This document shows, one piece after another, positions 26,932 through 36,521 of a stretch of DNA of 64,000 nt (position 1 is the stretch's first letter; each line of letters opens with the position of its first letter). Made by a program: the position numbers and the translations under genes. The stretch is from NCBI GenBank assembly GCA_029976065.1, contig JARKNV010000031.1:1-64000 (forward strand), read 5' to 3'. The notes under the pieces were generated by a model, which made no database searches, had not been told where the DNA came from, and saw only the letters and a program-made list of their open reading frames with translations. The DNA is from Selenomonadales bacterium. Lineage in GTDB: Bacteria; Bacillota; Negativicutes; Sporomusales; UBA7701.

Positions 26932-26960
26932 TTGACAAACCCTGGTCCGGTCGCTATAAT
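26932..26960 (+). promoter_or_regulatory. Consensus sigma-A promoter of yceD-rpmF
   Basis: TTGACA (26932-26937), a 17-bp spacer, TATAAT (26955-26960), 24 bp before the yceD start. Confidence 0.9.
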
Positions 26961-26984
26961 TAATGAAGGTTGGGGTGGAAAATC

Positions 26985-27488
26985 ATGAAAATCAACATCG
27001 CGCAGCTTCGACAAGCGATTGGCGCCCGCCAATCCTTCAATTTCTCAACCCAGGCCGGGCACATCGCCGGCGAAGGAAACGAACTCTGGCTGCGCGGCCC
27101 GGTCGAGATAACCGGCGAAGCAGTCAACAACGGCAGCCTCATCGCCGTATCCGGCCTCATCAAAGGCACCGCCGCCATGAACTGCAACCGCTGCCTCACC
27201 GACTTCACCCGCGAAGTCGCCATCCCCTTCGGCGAAAACTTCCGCGACCAAAGCACAGCCGTCGCCGACCCGGACGCCCTCAGCTACCACGGCGACGAAA
27301 TCGACCTAGCCGAAATCGTCCGCGAAGCCCTCATCGTCGCCGAGCCCCTAAAAGCGCTCTGCAGCGAAGACTGCCGCGGACTATGCCCCATATGCGGCAT
27401 CAACCGCAACGACGCGACCTGCGCCTGCGAAACCGTCTCAATCGACCCGCGGCTCGCGGCCCTGGCAAAATTGCTACCGAAAAAATAG
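26985..27488 (+). CDS. yceD: YceD-family (DUF177) metal-binding protein
   Basis: 167 residues. The DUF177 signature is present: CNRCLTDF in the middle and CSEDCRGLCPICG near the C-terminus, a Cys cluster likely to bind zinc. Always found directly before rpmF; in plants and bacteria the family is linked to 23S rRNA accumulation. The ATG at 26985 follows GGGGTGG. Co-transcribed with rpmF. Confidence 0.9.
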   Translation: MKINIAQLRQAIGARQSFNFSTQAGHIAGEGNELWLRGPVEITGEAVNNGSLIAVSGLIKGTAAMNCNRCLTDFTREVAIPFGENFRDQSTAVADPDALSYHGDEIDLAEIVREALIVAEPLKALCSEDCRGLCPICGINRNDATCACETVSIDPRLAALAKLLPKK

Positions 27489-27554
27489 CGCAGCCCCAAA
27501 GTATGCTCGACACGAACGGCGGCCCCGGTCGCTGCAAGGAGGTGGATACGGACC

Positions 27555-27734
27555 ATGGCAGTACCCAAGCGTAAAATGTCCAAAGCTCGCCGCGACAAGC
27601 GCCGCGCCAACTGGAAGCTCACCGCTCCCGGTTTCGTCGAATGCCCCCAGTGCCATCAGATGAAAATGCCGCACCGCGTGTGCCCCGAATGCGGCTACTA
27701 CAAAGGCAAAGAAGTAGTGAAAGCCGCCGAATAA
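27555..27734 (+). CDS. rpmF: Ribosomal protein bL32
   Basis: 59 residues, [19 protein letters not shown] at the N-terminus and a CPQC...CPECG zinc ribbon, as in C+ type L32 proteins. AAGGAGG lies 11 bases before the ATG. Large-subunit protein. Confidence 0.97.
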   Translation: MAVPKRKMSKARRDKRRANWKLTAPGFVECPQCHQMKMPHRVCPECGYYKGKEVVKAAE

Positions 27735-27762
27735 CACACCCCGCATAAAAAGGCTCCGGATG

Positions 27763-27808
27763 AGCAAGATAAAAGGCAAAATGCCATTTTTATCTTGCTT
27801 TGTTTTTT
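27763..27808 (+). terminator. Terminator after rpmF
   Basis: A long AT-rich hairpin, AGCAAGATA (27763-27771) with TATCTTGCT (27791-27799) extended by A/T pairs and an inner GGC/GCC, followed by TTTGTTTTTT. Confidence 0.8.
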
Positions 27809-27810
27809 AC

Positions 27811-27854
27811 TTGCCAAACCCGGGAACCCTCGCTATACTAGTAATAGGTTATAA
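27811..27854 (+). promoter_or_regulatory. fapR promoter with FapR operator
   Basis: TTGCCA (27811-27816), a 17-bp spacer, TATACT (27834-27839). Overlapping the -10 and start region is CTAGTAATAGGTTATAA (27838-27854), whose reverse strand matches the FapR box TTAGTACCTGATACTAA at 12 of 17 positions. Implies malonyl-CoA-responsive autoregulation of the fab operon. Confidence 0.7.
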
Positions 27855-27880
27855 TACTTGCTGATAAAAAAGGTGATAAT

Positions 27881-28447
27881 GTGACACGCCCCCAGAAGAA
27901 GCTCAGGCATGAAGCCCTCCTGGAAAAACTTCATACCAGCCCTTTTCTGACCGACGAGGCCCTGTCTGAAGCGATGGGAGTAAGTGTCCAGACCATCAGG
28001 CTCGACCGGCTTGAGCTCGGCATCCCCGAACTGCGGGAAAGGACCAAGCAAATGGCCGAAGAAGCGCGCACCAAGCTCAAGGCCATCGGCACCGGCGACG
28101 TCATCGGCGAACTCATCGACCTCGAACTCGGCCGCACCGGCATCTCCGTCATGACCGTAGGCGACACCATGGTCATGGAGAAAACCAAAGTCGCCGGCGC
28201 GCACTACATCTTCGCCCAGGCCAACTCGCTCGCCCTCGCCGTCCTCGACGCCCCCGCGGCCGTCACCGGCATAGCCAACATCAAATACAAAATCCCCGTC
28301 GTAGCAGGCGAAAAGCTAATCGCCAAAGCCGAAGTCGTCAAAAAAAGAGGCAATAAATATTTTGTTTGGGTAAAGACTAGGAACGAAAAACAGGAAATAT
28401 TCCGTTCGAAATTCATCATGGTGTCGCTAGACAATGAAGGGAGATAA
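27881..28447 (+). CDS. fapR: FapR, malonyl-CoA-responsive repressor of fatty-acid synthesis
   Basis: 188 residues. An N-terminal helix-turn-helix (about 15-55, LTDEALSEAMGVSVQTIRLDRLELGIPELR) and a C-terminal hot-dog effector domain with GDVIGELIDL. In Bacillus, malonyl-CoA or malonyl-ACP releases FapR from the fap promoters. Starts with GTG after AAGGTGAT. First gene of the plsX-fab operon, with a FapR-like box over its own promoter. Confidence 0.93.
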   Translation: MTRPQKKLRHEALLEKLHTSPFLTDEALSEAMGVSVQTIRLDRLELGIPELRERTKQMAEEARTKLKAIGTGDVIGELIDLELGRTGISVMTVGDTMVMEKTKVAGAHYIFAQANSLALAVLDAPAAVTGIANIKYKIPVVAGEKLIAKAEVVKKRGNKYFVWVKTRNEKQEIFRSKFIMVSLDNEGR

Positions 28448-28448
28448 C

Positions 28449-29468
28449 ATGAAGGTTGCCATAGATGCGATGGGCGGGGACTTCGCGCCGGAAGAAATCG
28501 TCCGCGGCGCCGTCGAAGCGGCTGGCGAATACCAATGCCAGATCGTCCTCGTCGGCGACGAAGCCAGAATCGTCCCCCTCCTCGACAAAGCCGGCGACTG
28601 GCGGGCCGTGGGCATAAGCGTCCAGCACGCCAGCCAGGTCATCGAAATGACCGACCACCCCGGCGCCGCCGTCCGCAAGAAAAAAGACGCCTCCGTCGTC
28701 GTCGCCACCCGCCTCGTCAAACAAGGCGAATGCGACGTCGTCATCTCCGCCGGCAGCACCGGCGCCGCCGTCGCCGCCGCCCACTTCGGGCTCGGCCGCA
28801 TCGCGGGCATCGAACGCCCGACCATCGCCACCCCGATACCCAACCTTTCCGGCATCACCATCCTGCTCGACTCCGGCGCCAACACCGACGCCAAACCCAA
28901 GCACCTCCTCCAGAGCGCCGTCATGGGCTCCATCTACGCCGAATACGTCATGCACGTCAAAAAACCCCGCGTCGGCCTCCTCAACATCGGCGAAGAAGAA
29001 ACCAAAGGCAACGAACAGGTGCTGGCCACCTATCCGCTCCTCCAGCACGCCAAAACCCTCAACTTCATCGGCAACGTCGAAGGCCGCGACATCCCCAAAG
29101 GAGGCGTCGACGTCGTCGTCTGCGACGGCTTCGTCGGCAACATCGTCCTCAAATTCGGCGAAGGCCTCGCCAGCGCCATCCTCCAACTCGTCAAAGACGC
29201 CATAAAAAACGCCGGCTTCCTCGCCAAAGCCGCCTCGCTCCTCGTGCTCCCGGCCCTGAGAGGCCTCAAGAAGAAACTCGACTACGCCGAATACGGCGGC
29301 GCGCCGCTCCTCGGCGTAGACGGCGGCTTCATCATCTGCCACGGCAGCTCCAAAGCCAAAGCCATAAAAAGCGCCGTGCGGGTAGCCAAAGAATTCGCCG
29401 AGAAAAAAGTCGTCGAACACATCCGGGAAAACATCGCTAAGGAGGGCAACATCGCCAATGAAGAATGA
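28449..29468 (+). CDS. plsX: Phosphate acyltransferase PlsX
   Basis: 339 residues. [21 protein letters not shown], then [15 protein letters not shown] and the [17 protein letters not shown]-terminal motif. Converts acyl-ACP to acyl-phosphate for phospholipid synthesis at the membrane. Start is the ATG at 28449 next to GGGAG at the end of fapR. Overlaps fabH by 11 bp. Confidence 0.95.
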   Translation: MKVAIDAMGGDFAPEEIVRGAVEAAGEYQCQIVLVGDEARIVPLLDKAGDWRAVGISVQHASQVIEMTDHPGAAVRKKKDASVVVATRLVKQGECDVVISAGSTGAAVAAAHFGLGRIAGIERPTIATPIPNLSGITILLDSGANTDAKPKHLLQSAVMGSIYAEYVMHVKKPRVGLLNIGEEETKGNEQVLATYPLLQHAKTLNFIGNVEGRDIPKGGVDVVVCDGFVGNIVLKFGEGLASAILQLVKDAIKNAGFLAKAASLLVLPALRGLKKKLDYAEYGGAPLLGVDGGFIICHGSSKAKAIKSAVRVAKEFAEKKVVEHIRENIAKEGNIANEE

Positions 29469-30471
29469 AATGGGAGTCGGGATACTGGGGCTGGGAATCT
29501 ACGTACCGGAAAAAATCCTCACAAATAAAGACCTCGAAAAAATGGTCGACACCTCCGACGAATGGATCGTCGAACGCACCGGCATCCGCGAACGCCGCGT
29601 CGTCGACCCCGCCATGGCCACCTCCGACCTTGCTACCCGCGCCGCCGAAAAAGCGCTCGCCGAAGCCAAAGTCAGCCCCGACGAAATCGACCTCATCATC
29701 GTCGCCACCGCCACCCCCGACATGTTCTTCCCCTCCACCGCCTGCCTCGTCCAGGCCAACCTCAAAGCCGCCAACGCCGCCGCCTTCGACCTCGCCGCCG
29801 GCTGCTCCGGCTTCATGTACGGCATGAACACCGGCGCCCAGTTCATCAAAACCGGCCTTTATAAAAAAGTCCTCGTCGTCGGCGCCGAAACGCTCACAAG
29901 AATAATGGACTACACCGACCGCAACACCTGCGTCCTCTTCGGCGACGGCGCCGGCGCCGTCGTCCTCGGCGCATGCCAGCCCGGCTGCGGCATCATCGGC
30001 TTCCACCTTGGCGCCGACGGCACCGGCGGCGACCTCCTCAAACTCCCCGCCGGCGGCTCCCGTCTGCCCGCCTCCGCCGAAACCGTCGCCAACCGCCAGC
30101 ACTACGTCTACATGAACGGCAACGAAGTCTTCAAATTCGCCGTCAAAGTCATGGGCGAATCCGCCTTCAAAGCCCTCGAAAATGCCGGCGTCACCCCCGC
30201 CGACGTCGACATCCTCATCCCCCACCAGGCCAACATCCGCATCATCCAGTCGGCCGCCAAGCGCCTCAAACTGCCCATGGAAAAAGTCATCGTCAACATC
30301 GACCGCTACGGCAACACCTCCTCCGCCTCCATACCCATCGCCCTCCGCGAAGCCATCGACGACGGCCGCATCAAAGACGGCGACGTCATCGTCGCCGTCG
30401 GCTTCGGCGCCGGCCTCACCTGGGCCTCCTGCGTCATAAAGTGGTGCAAGGGGGACAAAACTATTGCTTGA
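29458..30471 (+). CDS. fabH: Beta-ketoacyl-ACP synthase III
   Basis: 337 residues. Catalytic triad visible: Cys in AAGCSGFMY (about 115), His in PHQAN (about 255), Asn in GNTSSASIP (about 284). [16 protein letters not shown] at the N-terminus is the FabH signature. Condenses acetyl-CoA (or branched acyl-CoA) with malonyl-ACP to start fatty-acid synthesis. Overlaps plsX and, by 8 bp, fabK. Confidence 0.96.
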   Translation: MKNEMGVGILGLGIYVPEKILTNKDLEKMVDTSDEWIVERTGIRERRVVDPAMATSDLATRAAEKALAEAKVSPDEIDLIIVATATPDMFFPSTACLVQANLKAANAAAFDLAAGCSGFMYGMNTGAQFIKTGLYKKVLVVGAETLTRIMDYTDRNTCVLFGDGAGAVVLGACQPGCGIIGFHLGADGTGGDLLKLPAGGSRLPASAETVANRQHYVYMNGNEVFKFAVKVMGESAFKALENAGVTPADVDILIPHQANIRIIQSAAKRLKLPMEKVIVNIDRYGNTSSASIPIALREAIDDGRIKDGDVIVAVGFGAGLTWASCVIKWCKGDKTIA

Positions 30472-31402
30472 AAGCAGGCTCTGTGAGCTACTGCGCATCG
30501 AATACCCCATCCTGCAGGGCGGCATGGCCTGGGTAGCCACCGCCGAACTCGCCGCCGCCGTCTCCAACGCCGGCGGGCTCGGCCTCATCGGCGCCGGCCA
30601 CATGCCCCCCGAACCCCTGCGGGTTGAAATACGCAAAGCCAAGGAACTAACCGCCAAACCTTTTGGCGTCAACGTCATGCTCATGTCGCCGTTTGTCAAA
30701 GAAGTCATTGCGGTCATCCTCGAAGAAAAAGTACCCGTCATCACCACCGGGGCCGGCAACCCGGCCGAATACATAAGCGCCCTCAAAGACAACGGCACCC
30801 GCGTCATCCCCGTCGTCGCCTCCGTCGCCCTCGCCCGCAGGCTCGAGCGCACCGGCGTCGACGCCGTCATCGCCGAAGGCTTGGAGAGCGGCGGCCACGT
30901 AGGCGAAGTCACCACCTTCACCCTCGTGCCCCAAGTCGCCGACGCCGTCAAACTCCCCGTCATCGCCGCCGGCGGCATCGCCGACGCCCGCGGCGTCGTC
31001 GCCGCCTTCGCCCTCGGAGCCGAAGGCGTCCAGATCGGCACCCGCTTCGTCGCCTCGCGGGAATGCACCGCCCACCCCGACTATAAAGACATCGTCATCA
31101 AAGCCAAAGAACGCTCCACCGTCGTCACCGGCCTCGCCGGCGGCCACCCCGTGCGCGTGCTCGACAACAAACTCGCCAAAGAATTCCTCGCCCTCGACCG
31201 GCGCGGCGCCCCCCCGGAAGAATTCGACCGCCTGGGGGCCGGCAAACTCAAAGCCGCCGCCGTCGACGGCGACATCGAAAACGGCTCCGTCATGATCGGC
31301 CAGATCGCCGGCCTGATCACCGAAATCAAACCCGTCGCCGCCATCGTCGCCGACATCGTCGGCGGCATACCCCGCGTACTCGCCGGCCTGGGCCGGCCGT
31401 AA
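30464..31402 (+). CDS. fabK: Enoyl-ACP reductase II (FMN-dependent)
   Basis: 312 residues with the FabK pattern: [77 protein letters not shown]. Reduces trans-2-enoyl-ACP with NAD(P)H and FMN, replacing FabI. TTG start behind AAGGGGG. Lies in the fab operon between fabH and fabD. Confidence 0.94.
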   Translation: MLESRLCELLRIEYPILQGGMAWVATAELAAAVSNAGGLGLIGAGHMPPEPLRVEIRKAKELTAKPFGVNVMLMSPFVKEVIAVILEEKVPVITTGAGNPAEYISALKDNGTRVIPVVASVALARRLERTGVDAVIAEGLESGGHVGEVTTFTLVPQVADAVKLPVIAAGGIADARGVVAAFALGAEGVQIGTRFVASRECTAHPDYKDIVIKAKERSTVVTGLAGGHPVRVLDNKLAKEFLALDRRGAPPEEFDRLGAGKLKAAAVDGDIENGSVMIGQIAGLITEIKPVAAIVADIVGGIPRVLAGLGRP

Positions 31403-31444
31403 TCCTCCATAAACCTAGTTCACCGGCAAAGGGGATGCATAACA

Positions 31445-32389
31445 ATGACAAAAACGGCCTTTGTCTTTCCCGGCCAAGGCTCGCAGACCGTAGGCATGGG
31501 CAAAGACCTCCACGACCTATACCCCGTAGCCCGCGCCACCTTCGCGGAAGCTGACGAAGCCCTCGGCTTCTCCCTCAGCGGCCTCTGCTTCGCGGGCCCC
31601 GAAGAAGAACTGCGCAAAACCTACAACACCCAGCCCGCCATTTTAACCGTCAGCGTCGCCTGCCAGCGCATACTCGCCGAAAAAGGCCTCGCCCCCGCCA
31701 TCGTCGCCGGCCACAGCCTCGGCGAATACTCCGCCCTCGTCGTCGCCGGCGCTATAAGCTTCGCCGACGCCGTCCGCCTCGTCCGCAAACGCGGCCAATT
31801 CATGCAAGAAGCCGTCCCCCTCGGCCAAGGCAGCATGGCCGCCGTCCTCGGCCTCGAACGCGACCAAATCATCGCCATCTGCCAAAAAACCGAAGCCGCC
31901 GTCGGCCCCGTTCAGGCCGTCAACTTCAACTGCCCCGGCCAAGTCGTAATCGCCGGCTCCGCAGCCGCCGTCGACGCCACCGTCGACGCCCTCAAACAAG
32001 CCGGCGCCAAACGGGCCATCCCCCTGCCCGTCAGCGCCCCCTTTCACAGCACCCTCATGAAACCCGCCGCCGAACGGCTGGCCGCCGAACTCGACAAAAT
32101 CGCCGTCCGCGACGCCGCCATTCCCGTCGTCGCCAACGTCGACGGCCAAATCGTCACCAACGGCGATGCCATCAAAGCCTCCCTCGTCCGTCAGGCGGCC
32201 AGCCCCGTCCTCTGGGAAGACTGCGTCGCCGCCATTGAAAGCGCCGGCGCCGACATATTCGTGGAAGTCGGCCCCGGCAAGGTTCTCACCGGCTTCACCA
32301 AAAAGATCGCCAGGGACGCCGTCACCCTCAACGTCGAAGATGACGCCTCCCTGCAAAAAACCCTTGATTATTTCAAGGAGGTTCGCTAA
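31445..32389 (+). CDS. fabD: Malonyl-CoA:ACP transacylase
   Basis: 314 residues. FVFPGQGSQTVGMGKDL at the start, nucleophile Ser in VAGHSLGEYSAL (about 91), catalytic His in APFHSTLM, and VEVGPGKVLTGF. Loads malonate onto ACP. Two bases separate it from fabG. Confidence 0.96.
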   Translation: MTKTAFVFPGQGSQTVGMGKDLHDLYPVARATFAEADEALGFSLSGLCFAGPEEELRKTYNTQPAILTVSVACQRILAEKGLAPAIVAGHSLGEYSALVVAGAISFADAVRLVRKRGQFMQEAVPLGQGSMAAVLGLERDQIIAICQKTEAAVGPVQAVNFNCPGQVVIAGSAAAVDATVDALKQAGAKRAIPLPVSAPFHSTLMKPAAERLAAELDKIAVRDAAIPVVANVDGQIVTNGDAIKASLVRQAASPVLWEDCVAAIESAGADIFVEVGPGKVLTGFTKKIARDAVTLNVEDDASLQKTLDYFKEVR

Positions 32390-32390
32390 A

Positions 32391-33134
32391 ATGCTTTTAG
32401 ATGGCAAAGTGGCAATTGTAACCGGCGCTTCCAGGGGCATAGGACGGGCCACCGCCCTCCGCCTCGCCAGAGAAGGCGCCAAAGTAGTCGTTAACTTCGC
32501 CGGCAACCGCGCCGCCGCCGAACAAACCGTCGGCGACATCAAGCAAGCGGGCGGCGAAGCCATCCTCTTCCAGGCCGACGTCGCCGACGCCCAGGCGGTC
32601 GGCGAACTCGTCAAAGCCGCCACCGCCGCCTTCGGCCGCATCGACATCCTCGTCAACAACGCCGGCATCACCAGGGACAACATCCTCGCCCTCATGAAGG
32701 AAGACGACTGGGACGCCGTCATGAACACCAACCTCAAAGGCATCTTCACCTGCACGAAAGCCGTCGCCAAAATAATGATCAAACAGCGCGCCGGCAAAAT
32801 CATCAACATGACCTCGGTCGTCGGCATCATGGGCAATGCCGGCCAGACCAACTACGCGGCCGCCAAGGCCGGCGTCATCGGCTTCACCAAATCGGCAGCC
32901 AGGGAACTCGCCGCCAGGGGAATAACCGTCAACGCCGTCGCCCCCGGCTACATCACCACCGACATGTCGGCCGCCATCTCCGAACAGGCCAAAGCCGACC
33001 TGGCCCAAAAGATACCGCTCAGCCGCCTGGGTAAGCCGGAGGATGTCGCGGAAGCCGTGTTATTTCTGGCATCCGATGCGGCAAACTATATTACCGGCCA
33101 AACACTGAATGTCGACGGCGGCATGGTAATGTAA
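32391..33134 (+). CDS. fabG: 3-oxoacyl-ACP reductase
   Basis: 247 residues, SDR fold. TGASRGIGRATA (NADPH loop), NNAGITRDN, catalytic Ser in NMTSVVGIMGN, YAAAKAGVIG (Tyr and Lys), and GYITTDMS. Reduces 3-ketoacyl-ACP. ATG at 32391 follows AAGGAGG at the end of fabD. Confidence 0.96.
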   Translation: MLLDGKVAIVTGASRGIGRATALRLAREGAKVVVNFAGNRAAAEQTVGDIKQAGGEAILFQADVADAQAVGELVKAATAAFGRIDILVNNAGITRDNILALMKEDDWDAVMNTNLKGIFTCTKAVAKIMIKQRAGKIINMTSVVGIMGNAGQTNYAAAKAGVIGFTKSAARELAARGITVNAVAPGYITTDMSAAISEQAKADLAQKIPLSRLGKPEDVAEAVLFLASDAANYITGQTLNVDGGMVM

Positions 33135-33172
33135 CCTGACTACCCAGGACGTTCCGGAAGGAGGTGACAATA

Positions 33173-33409
33173 ATGACGACTTTTGACAAAGTTAAAGAAA
33201 TCGTTGTCGAACAACTCGGCGTAGATGAAGCCGACGTTTCTCTGGACTCCACCTTTATCGATGATCTGGGGGCGGATTCGCTTGATATCGTCGAGCTGAT
33301 CATGGCCTTCGAAGAGGAATTCAACATCGAGATCCCCGACGAAGCCGCCGAAAAAATCAAGACGGTTAGAGACGCTGTGGAGTACATAGACAAAGAAAAG
33401 CAAGGTTAA
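33173..33409 (+). CDS. acpP: Acyl carrier protein
   Basis: 78 residues, acidic. The phosphopantetheine site is [18 protein letters not shown] with Ser at about 36. ATG at 33173 chosen for its spacing from GGAGGTG; an in-frame GTG at 33164 overlaps that site. Carries the growing acyl chain. Confidence 0.97.
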   Translation: MTTFDKVKEIVVEQLGVDEADVSLDSTFIDDLGADSLDIVELIMAFEEEFNIEIPDEAAEKIKTVRDAVEYIDKEKQG

Positions 33410-33424
33410 AAAATTACCTAAAAA

Positions 33425-33463
33425 AAGAAAGTCCCGTGGAATTTGTTTTCGCGGGACTTTCTT
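33425..33463. terminator. Long hairpin after acpP
   Basis: AAGAAAGTCCCG (33425-33436) and CGGGACTTTCTT (33452-33463), 12-bp perfect stem, 15-base loop. No T run follows on the plus strand, so it may be a leaky terminator or mRNA-stabilising hairpin that lowers downstream expression relative to acpP. Confidence 0.6.
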
Positions 33464-33498
33464 GAGGGTAATTGTCCGGCGAATGGAGGAGTTGTTTC

Positions 33499-34452
33499 TT
33501 GAAACTTCCTGAACTGAGGATAGGGAATCTGGTGGCGCGCGTTCCCATCATGCAGGGCGGCATGGCCATCAGAATATCCACTGCCCGGCTGGCTGCCGCC
33601 GTCGGTGAAGCAGGCGGCATCGGTCTCATCGCAGCATCCGGCATGACACTGGACGAACTGCGCCACGAAATCCGCCTCGCCCGGTCGCTCACCCCCAAGG
33701 GCCTCATCGGCATAAACGCCATGGTCGCCGCCCGGGTGTTTCCCGACCTCGTCCGCACCGCCATCGAGGAAGGCATCGACGTCGTCGTTGCCGGCGCCGG
33801 ATTTTCCCGCGACATGTTTGGCATCGGCAAAGAAACAGGCACCCCCATCGTGCCGATCGTATCCAGCGCCAAGCTGGCGAAAATCTCCGAATCCCTCGGC
33901 GCCGCGGCGGTCGTCGTCGAAGGCAAGGAAGCCGGCGGGCACCTCGGCACCGACCGTTCCATGAAAGTCATCGTCCCCGAAGTAAGAGCCGCCGTTAAAA
34001 TACCCGTAATAGCCGCCGGCGGCGTAATCAACGGCCGCGACATCGTCGAAGCCCTCAAGCTGGGCGCCGACGGCGTTCAAATGGGCACCCGCTTCATGGC
34101 CAGCGAAGAATCCAACGCCGCTCCGGCCCTCAAGGAATTCTACCTCAAAGCCAAGCCGGAAGACGTCGTTATCATAAAAAGTCCGGTCGGTTTGCCCGGA
34201 CGGGCAGTCAAGAACCCCTTTGCCGCGAAAATACTTGAAGGTACTGCCGACACCCCCGACACCTGCGACGCCTGCCTCAAGCACTGCGAACGCAACTTCT
34301 GCATCATCAAGGCCCTCATCCGGGCCCAGCAGGGGGATACGGAAACCGGCCTGGTTTTCACCGGCGAGTACATTCATAAAATAGACGCCATTCTGCCTGT
34401 GAAAGAAATATTCGCCCGCCTACTCAAAGAAGTCGAAGATACTAATGACTAA
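33499..34452 (+). CDS. Second FabK-like / nitronate monooxygenase-family flavoprotein with C-terminal Cys cluster
   Basis: 317 residues. Same FMN barrel motifs as fabK (IMQGGMAIRISTARLAAAVGEAGGIGLIAASG, GKEAGGHLGT, VIAAGGVINGRD, GADGVQMGTRFMAS), but distinguished by CDACLKHCERNFC at about 262-274, four cysteines that could hold an Fe-S cluster or metal. It could be a second enoyl-ACP reductase or a nitronate monooxygenase; its place in the fab operon favours a lipid role. TTG start behind GGAGGAG. Confidence 0.8.
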   Translation: MKLPELRIGNLVARVPIMQGGMAIRISTARLAAAVGEAGGIGLIAASGMTLDELRHEIRLARSLTPKGLIGINAMVAARVFPDLVRTAIEEGIDVVVAGAGFSRDMFGIGKETGTPIVPIVSSAKLAKISESLGAAAVVVEGKEAGGHLGTDRSMKVIVPEVRAAVKIPVIAAGGVINGRDIVEALKLGADGVQMGTRFMASEESNAAPALKEFYLKAKPEDVVIIKSPVGLPGRAVKNPFAAKILEGTADTPDTCDACLKHCERNFCIIKALIRAQQGDTETGLVFTGEYIHKIDAILPVKEIFARLLKEVEDTND

Positions 34453-34467
34453 CGTGAGGTGACATCC

Positions 34468-35709
34468 GTGAAAAAGCGAGTCGTAATCACCGGCATGGGA
34501 ACGGTATCGCCGGTCGGCAACAACCTCGAAGAATTCTGGAGCGCGCTCCTCGCCGGCAAATCGGGCATTACAAAAGTAACCCAGTTCGACGCCAGCGAGT
34601 ACGCCACCCAGATAGCCGGCGAAGTCAAAGGCTTCGAGCCCGGCAACTATATGGACAAAAAAGAAGCGCGCCGCATGGACCGCTTCACCCAGTTCGCCAT
34701 CGCCTGCACCCGCATGGCCCTTGACGACGCCAAACTCGACCTCGACAAAATCGACCGCGAGCGCGCCGGCACCATCATCGGCACAGGCATCGGCGGCATG
34801 GAAACCCTCCACGACCAGTACAAAGTCCTGTTCGAAAAAGGGCCCAACCGCATCAGCCCCTTCTTCGTCCCCATGATGATCGCCAACATGGCCTCCGGCC
34901 TCACCTCCATAACCTACGGCCTCCAGGGCCCCTGCCTCACCGTCGTCACCGCCTGCGCCACCGGCACCAACTCCATCGGCGAAGCCTTCAAAATAATCCA
35001 GCGCGGCGACGCCGACATCATGGTCTGCGGCGGCACCGAAGCCACCATCTCGCCGGCCGCCATGGCCGGATTCTCCTCCATGAAAGCCATGTCCACCCGC
35101 AACGACGAACCCGAAAAAGCCTCCCGGCCCTTCGAAAGCGGCCGCGACGGCTTCATCATGGGCGAAGGCTGCGGCATCGTCATCCTCGAAGCCCTCGAAC
35201 ACGCCAAAGCCCGCGGCGCCAGGATCTACGCCGAAATCGCCGGCTACGGCGCCAACGCCGACGCCTACCACATCACCGCCCCCGCCCCCGAAGGCGTCCA
35301 GCAGGCCAAAGTCATGGCCCTCGCCATCAAAGACGCCGGCCTCAAGCCCGAAGACGTCGACTACGTCAACGCCCACGGCACCTCGACCCCCCTCAACGAC
35401 AAAAACGAAACCCTCGCAATTAAAGCCCTCTTCGGCGACCACGCCAAAAAACTGGCCGTCAGCTCCACCAAATCCATGACCGGCCACCTGCTCGGCGCCG
35501 CCGGCGGCATCGAATGCATCGCCTGCGCCCTCACCGTCGCCAACGACACCATTCACCCCACCATCAACTACGAAAACCCCGACCCCGAGCTCGACCTCGA
35601 CTACGTTCCCAACAAAGCCCGCAAACAGGTCGTCAACGTAGCCATCTCCAACTCCTTCGGCTTCGGCGGCCACAACGCCACCATCCTCGTCAAAAAATTT
35701 GCCGAATAA
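34468..35709 (+). CDS. fabF: Beta-ketoacyl-ACP synthase II
   Basis: 413 residues. Active-site Cys in TACATGTNSIGEAF (about 163), His in NAHGTSTPLND and in KSMTGHLLGAAGG, and NSFGFGGHNA at the C-terminus: the C-H-H triad of elongating KAS enzymes. GTG start at 34468 behind GAGGTGA. Four bases separate its stop from rnc. Confidence 0.96.
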   Translation: MKKRVVITGMGTVSPVGNNLEEFWSALLAGKSGITKVTQFDASEYATQIAGEVKGFEPGNYMDKKEARRMDRFTQFAIACTRMALDDAKLDLDKIDRERAGTIIGTGIGGMETLHDQYKVLFEKGPNRISPFFVPMMIANMASGLTSITYGLQGPCLTVVTACATGTNSIGEAFKIIQRGDADIMVCGGTEATISPAAMAGFSSMKAMSTRNDEPEKASRPFESGRDGFIMGEGCGIVILEALEHAKARGARIYAEIAGYGANADAYHITAPAPEGVQQAKVMALAIKDAGLKPEDVDYVNAHGTSTPLNDKNETLAIKALFGDHAKKLAVSSTKSMTGHLLGAAGGIECIACALTVANDTIHPTINYENPDPELDLDYVPNKARKQVVNVAISNSFGFGGHNATILVKKFAE

Positions 35710-35713
35710 CGGT

Positions 35714-36427
35714 ATGGACAGCCGGCAGGAGCACGGACCGCTTGACGACCTCAGCCGCGCGTTGGGCCTCGAATTCGCCGACCCGTCCCTCCTCCGGCAG
35801 GCCCTCATCCACACCTCCTACGCCAACGAACGGAAAACCGGCCACCTCGCCCACAACCAGCGGCTGGAATTCCTCGGCGACGCCGTCCTCGACCTCGTCA
35901 TCGGCGCCCACCTCTACCGGCGGTTCGCCGCCCTCCCCGAGGGCGACCTCACCAAAGCCAGGGCGGCGGTGGTCTGCGAATCCACCCTTGCCCGCCGGGC
36001 CAAGGAAATCGGCATCGGCCGCCACCTCCTCCTCGGCAGGGGCGAAGCCGCCTCAGGCGGCCGGGAGCGCGACTCCATCCTCGCCGACGCCTTCGAGGCC
36101 ATCATCGGCGCCGTATACCTGGACCACGGCTTCGCCGCCGCTAGCGACTGCGTTCTAAGACTCCTCGCCGGCGAACTCGAAGCCCTGGAAACCGGCGACT
36201 TCGGGAAAGACTACAAAACCCTCCTGCAGGAAACCGCCCAGAAAAACGGCGACATAAAAATCAGCTACGAAGTCATCGGCGAAAGCGGGCCGGACCACAA
36301 CAAAACCTTCACCGTCGCCGTCAGCGTCAACGACGTCCGTCTCGGCTCCGGCAGCGGCCGGAGCAAAAAAGAAGCCGAACAGAGCGCCGCCCGCCGGGCG
36401 GTCGAAAAACTCGGCGACAGCGACTGA
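35714..36427 (+). CDS. rnc: Ribonuclease III
   Basis: 237 residues. Signature NQRLEFLGDAVLDLV, acidic residues in DAFEAIIGAVYLD, and a C-terminal dsRNA-binding domain (KTLLQETAQKNG through SKKEAEQSAARRAVEKL). Cleaves dsRNA in rRNA and mRNA processing. Last gene of the fab operon. Confidence 0.96.
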   Translation: MDSRQEHGPLDDLSRALGLEFADPSLLRQALIHTSYANERKTGHLAHNQRLEFLGDAVLDLVIGAHLYRRFAALPEGDLTKARAAVVCESTLARRAKEIGIGRHLLLGRGEAASGGRERDSILADAFEAIIGAVYLDHGFAAASDCVLRLLAGELEALETGDFGKDYKTLLQETAQKNGDIKISYEVIGESGPDHNKTFTVAVSVNDVRLGSGSGRSKKEAEQSAARRAVEKLGDSD

Positions 36428-36436
36428 ACCCGCCAT

Positions 36437-36481
36437 AAGGATGTTTAAAAGCTCCGTCCGGACCTTTTAAACATCCTTTTT
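36437..36481 (+). terminator. Terminator after rnc
   Basis: AAGGATGTTTAAAA and TTTTAAACATCCTT, a 14-bp perfect stem, followed by more Ts. Closes the fab-rnc operon. Confidence 0.85.
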
Positions 36482-36521
36482 GCCTACCCGGGCGGACCGC
36501 CCAGCTACAGGAAGTGACGCC

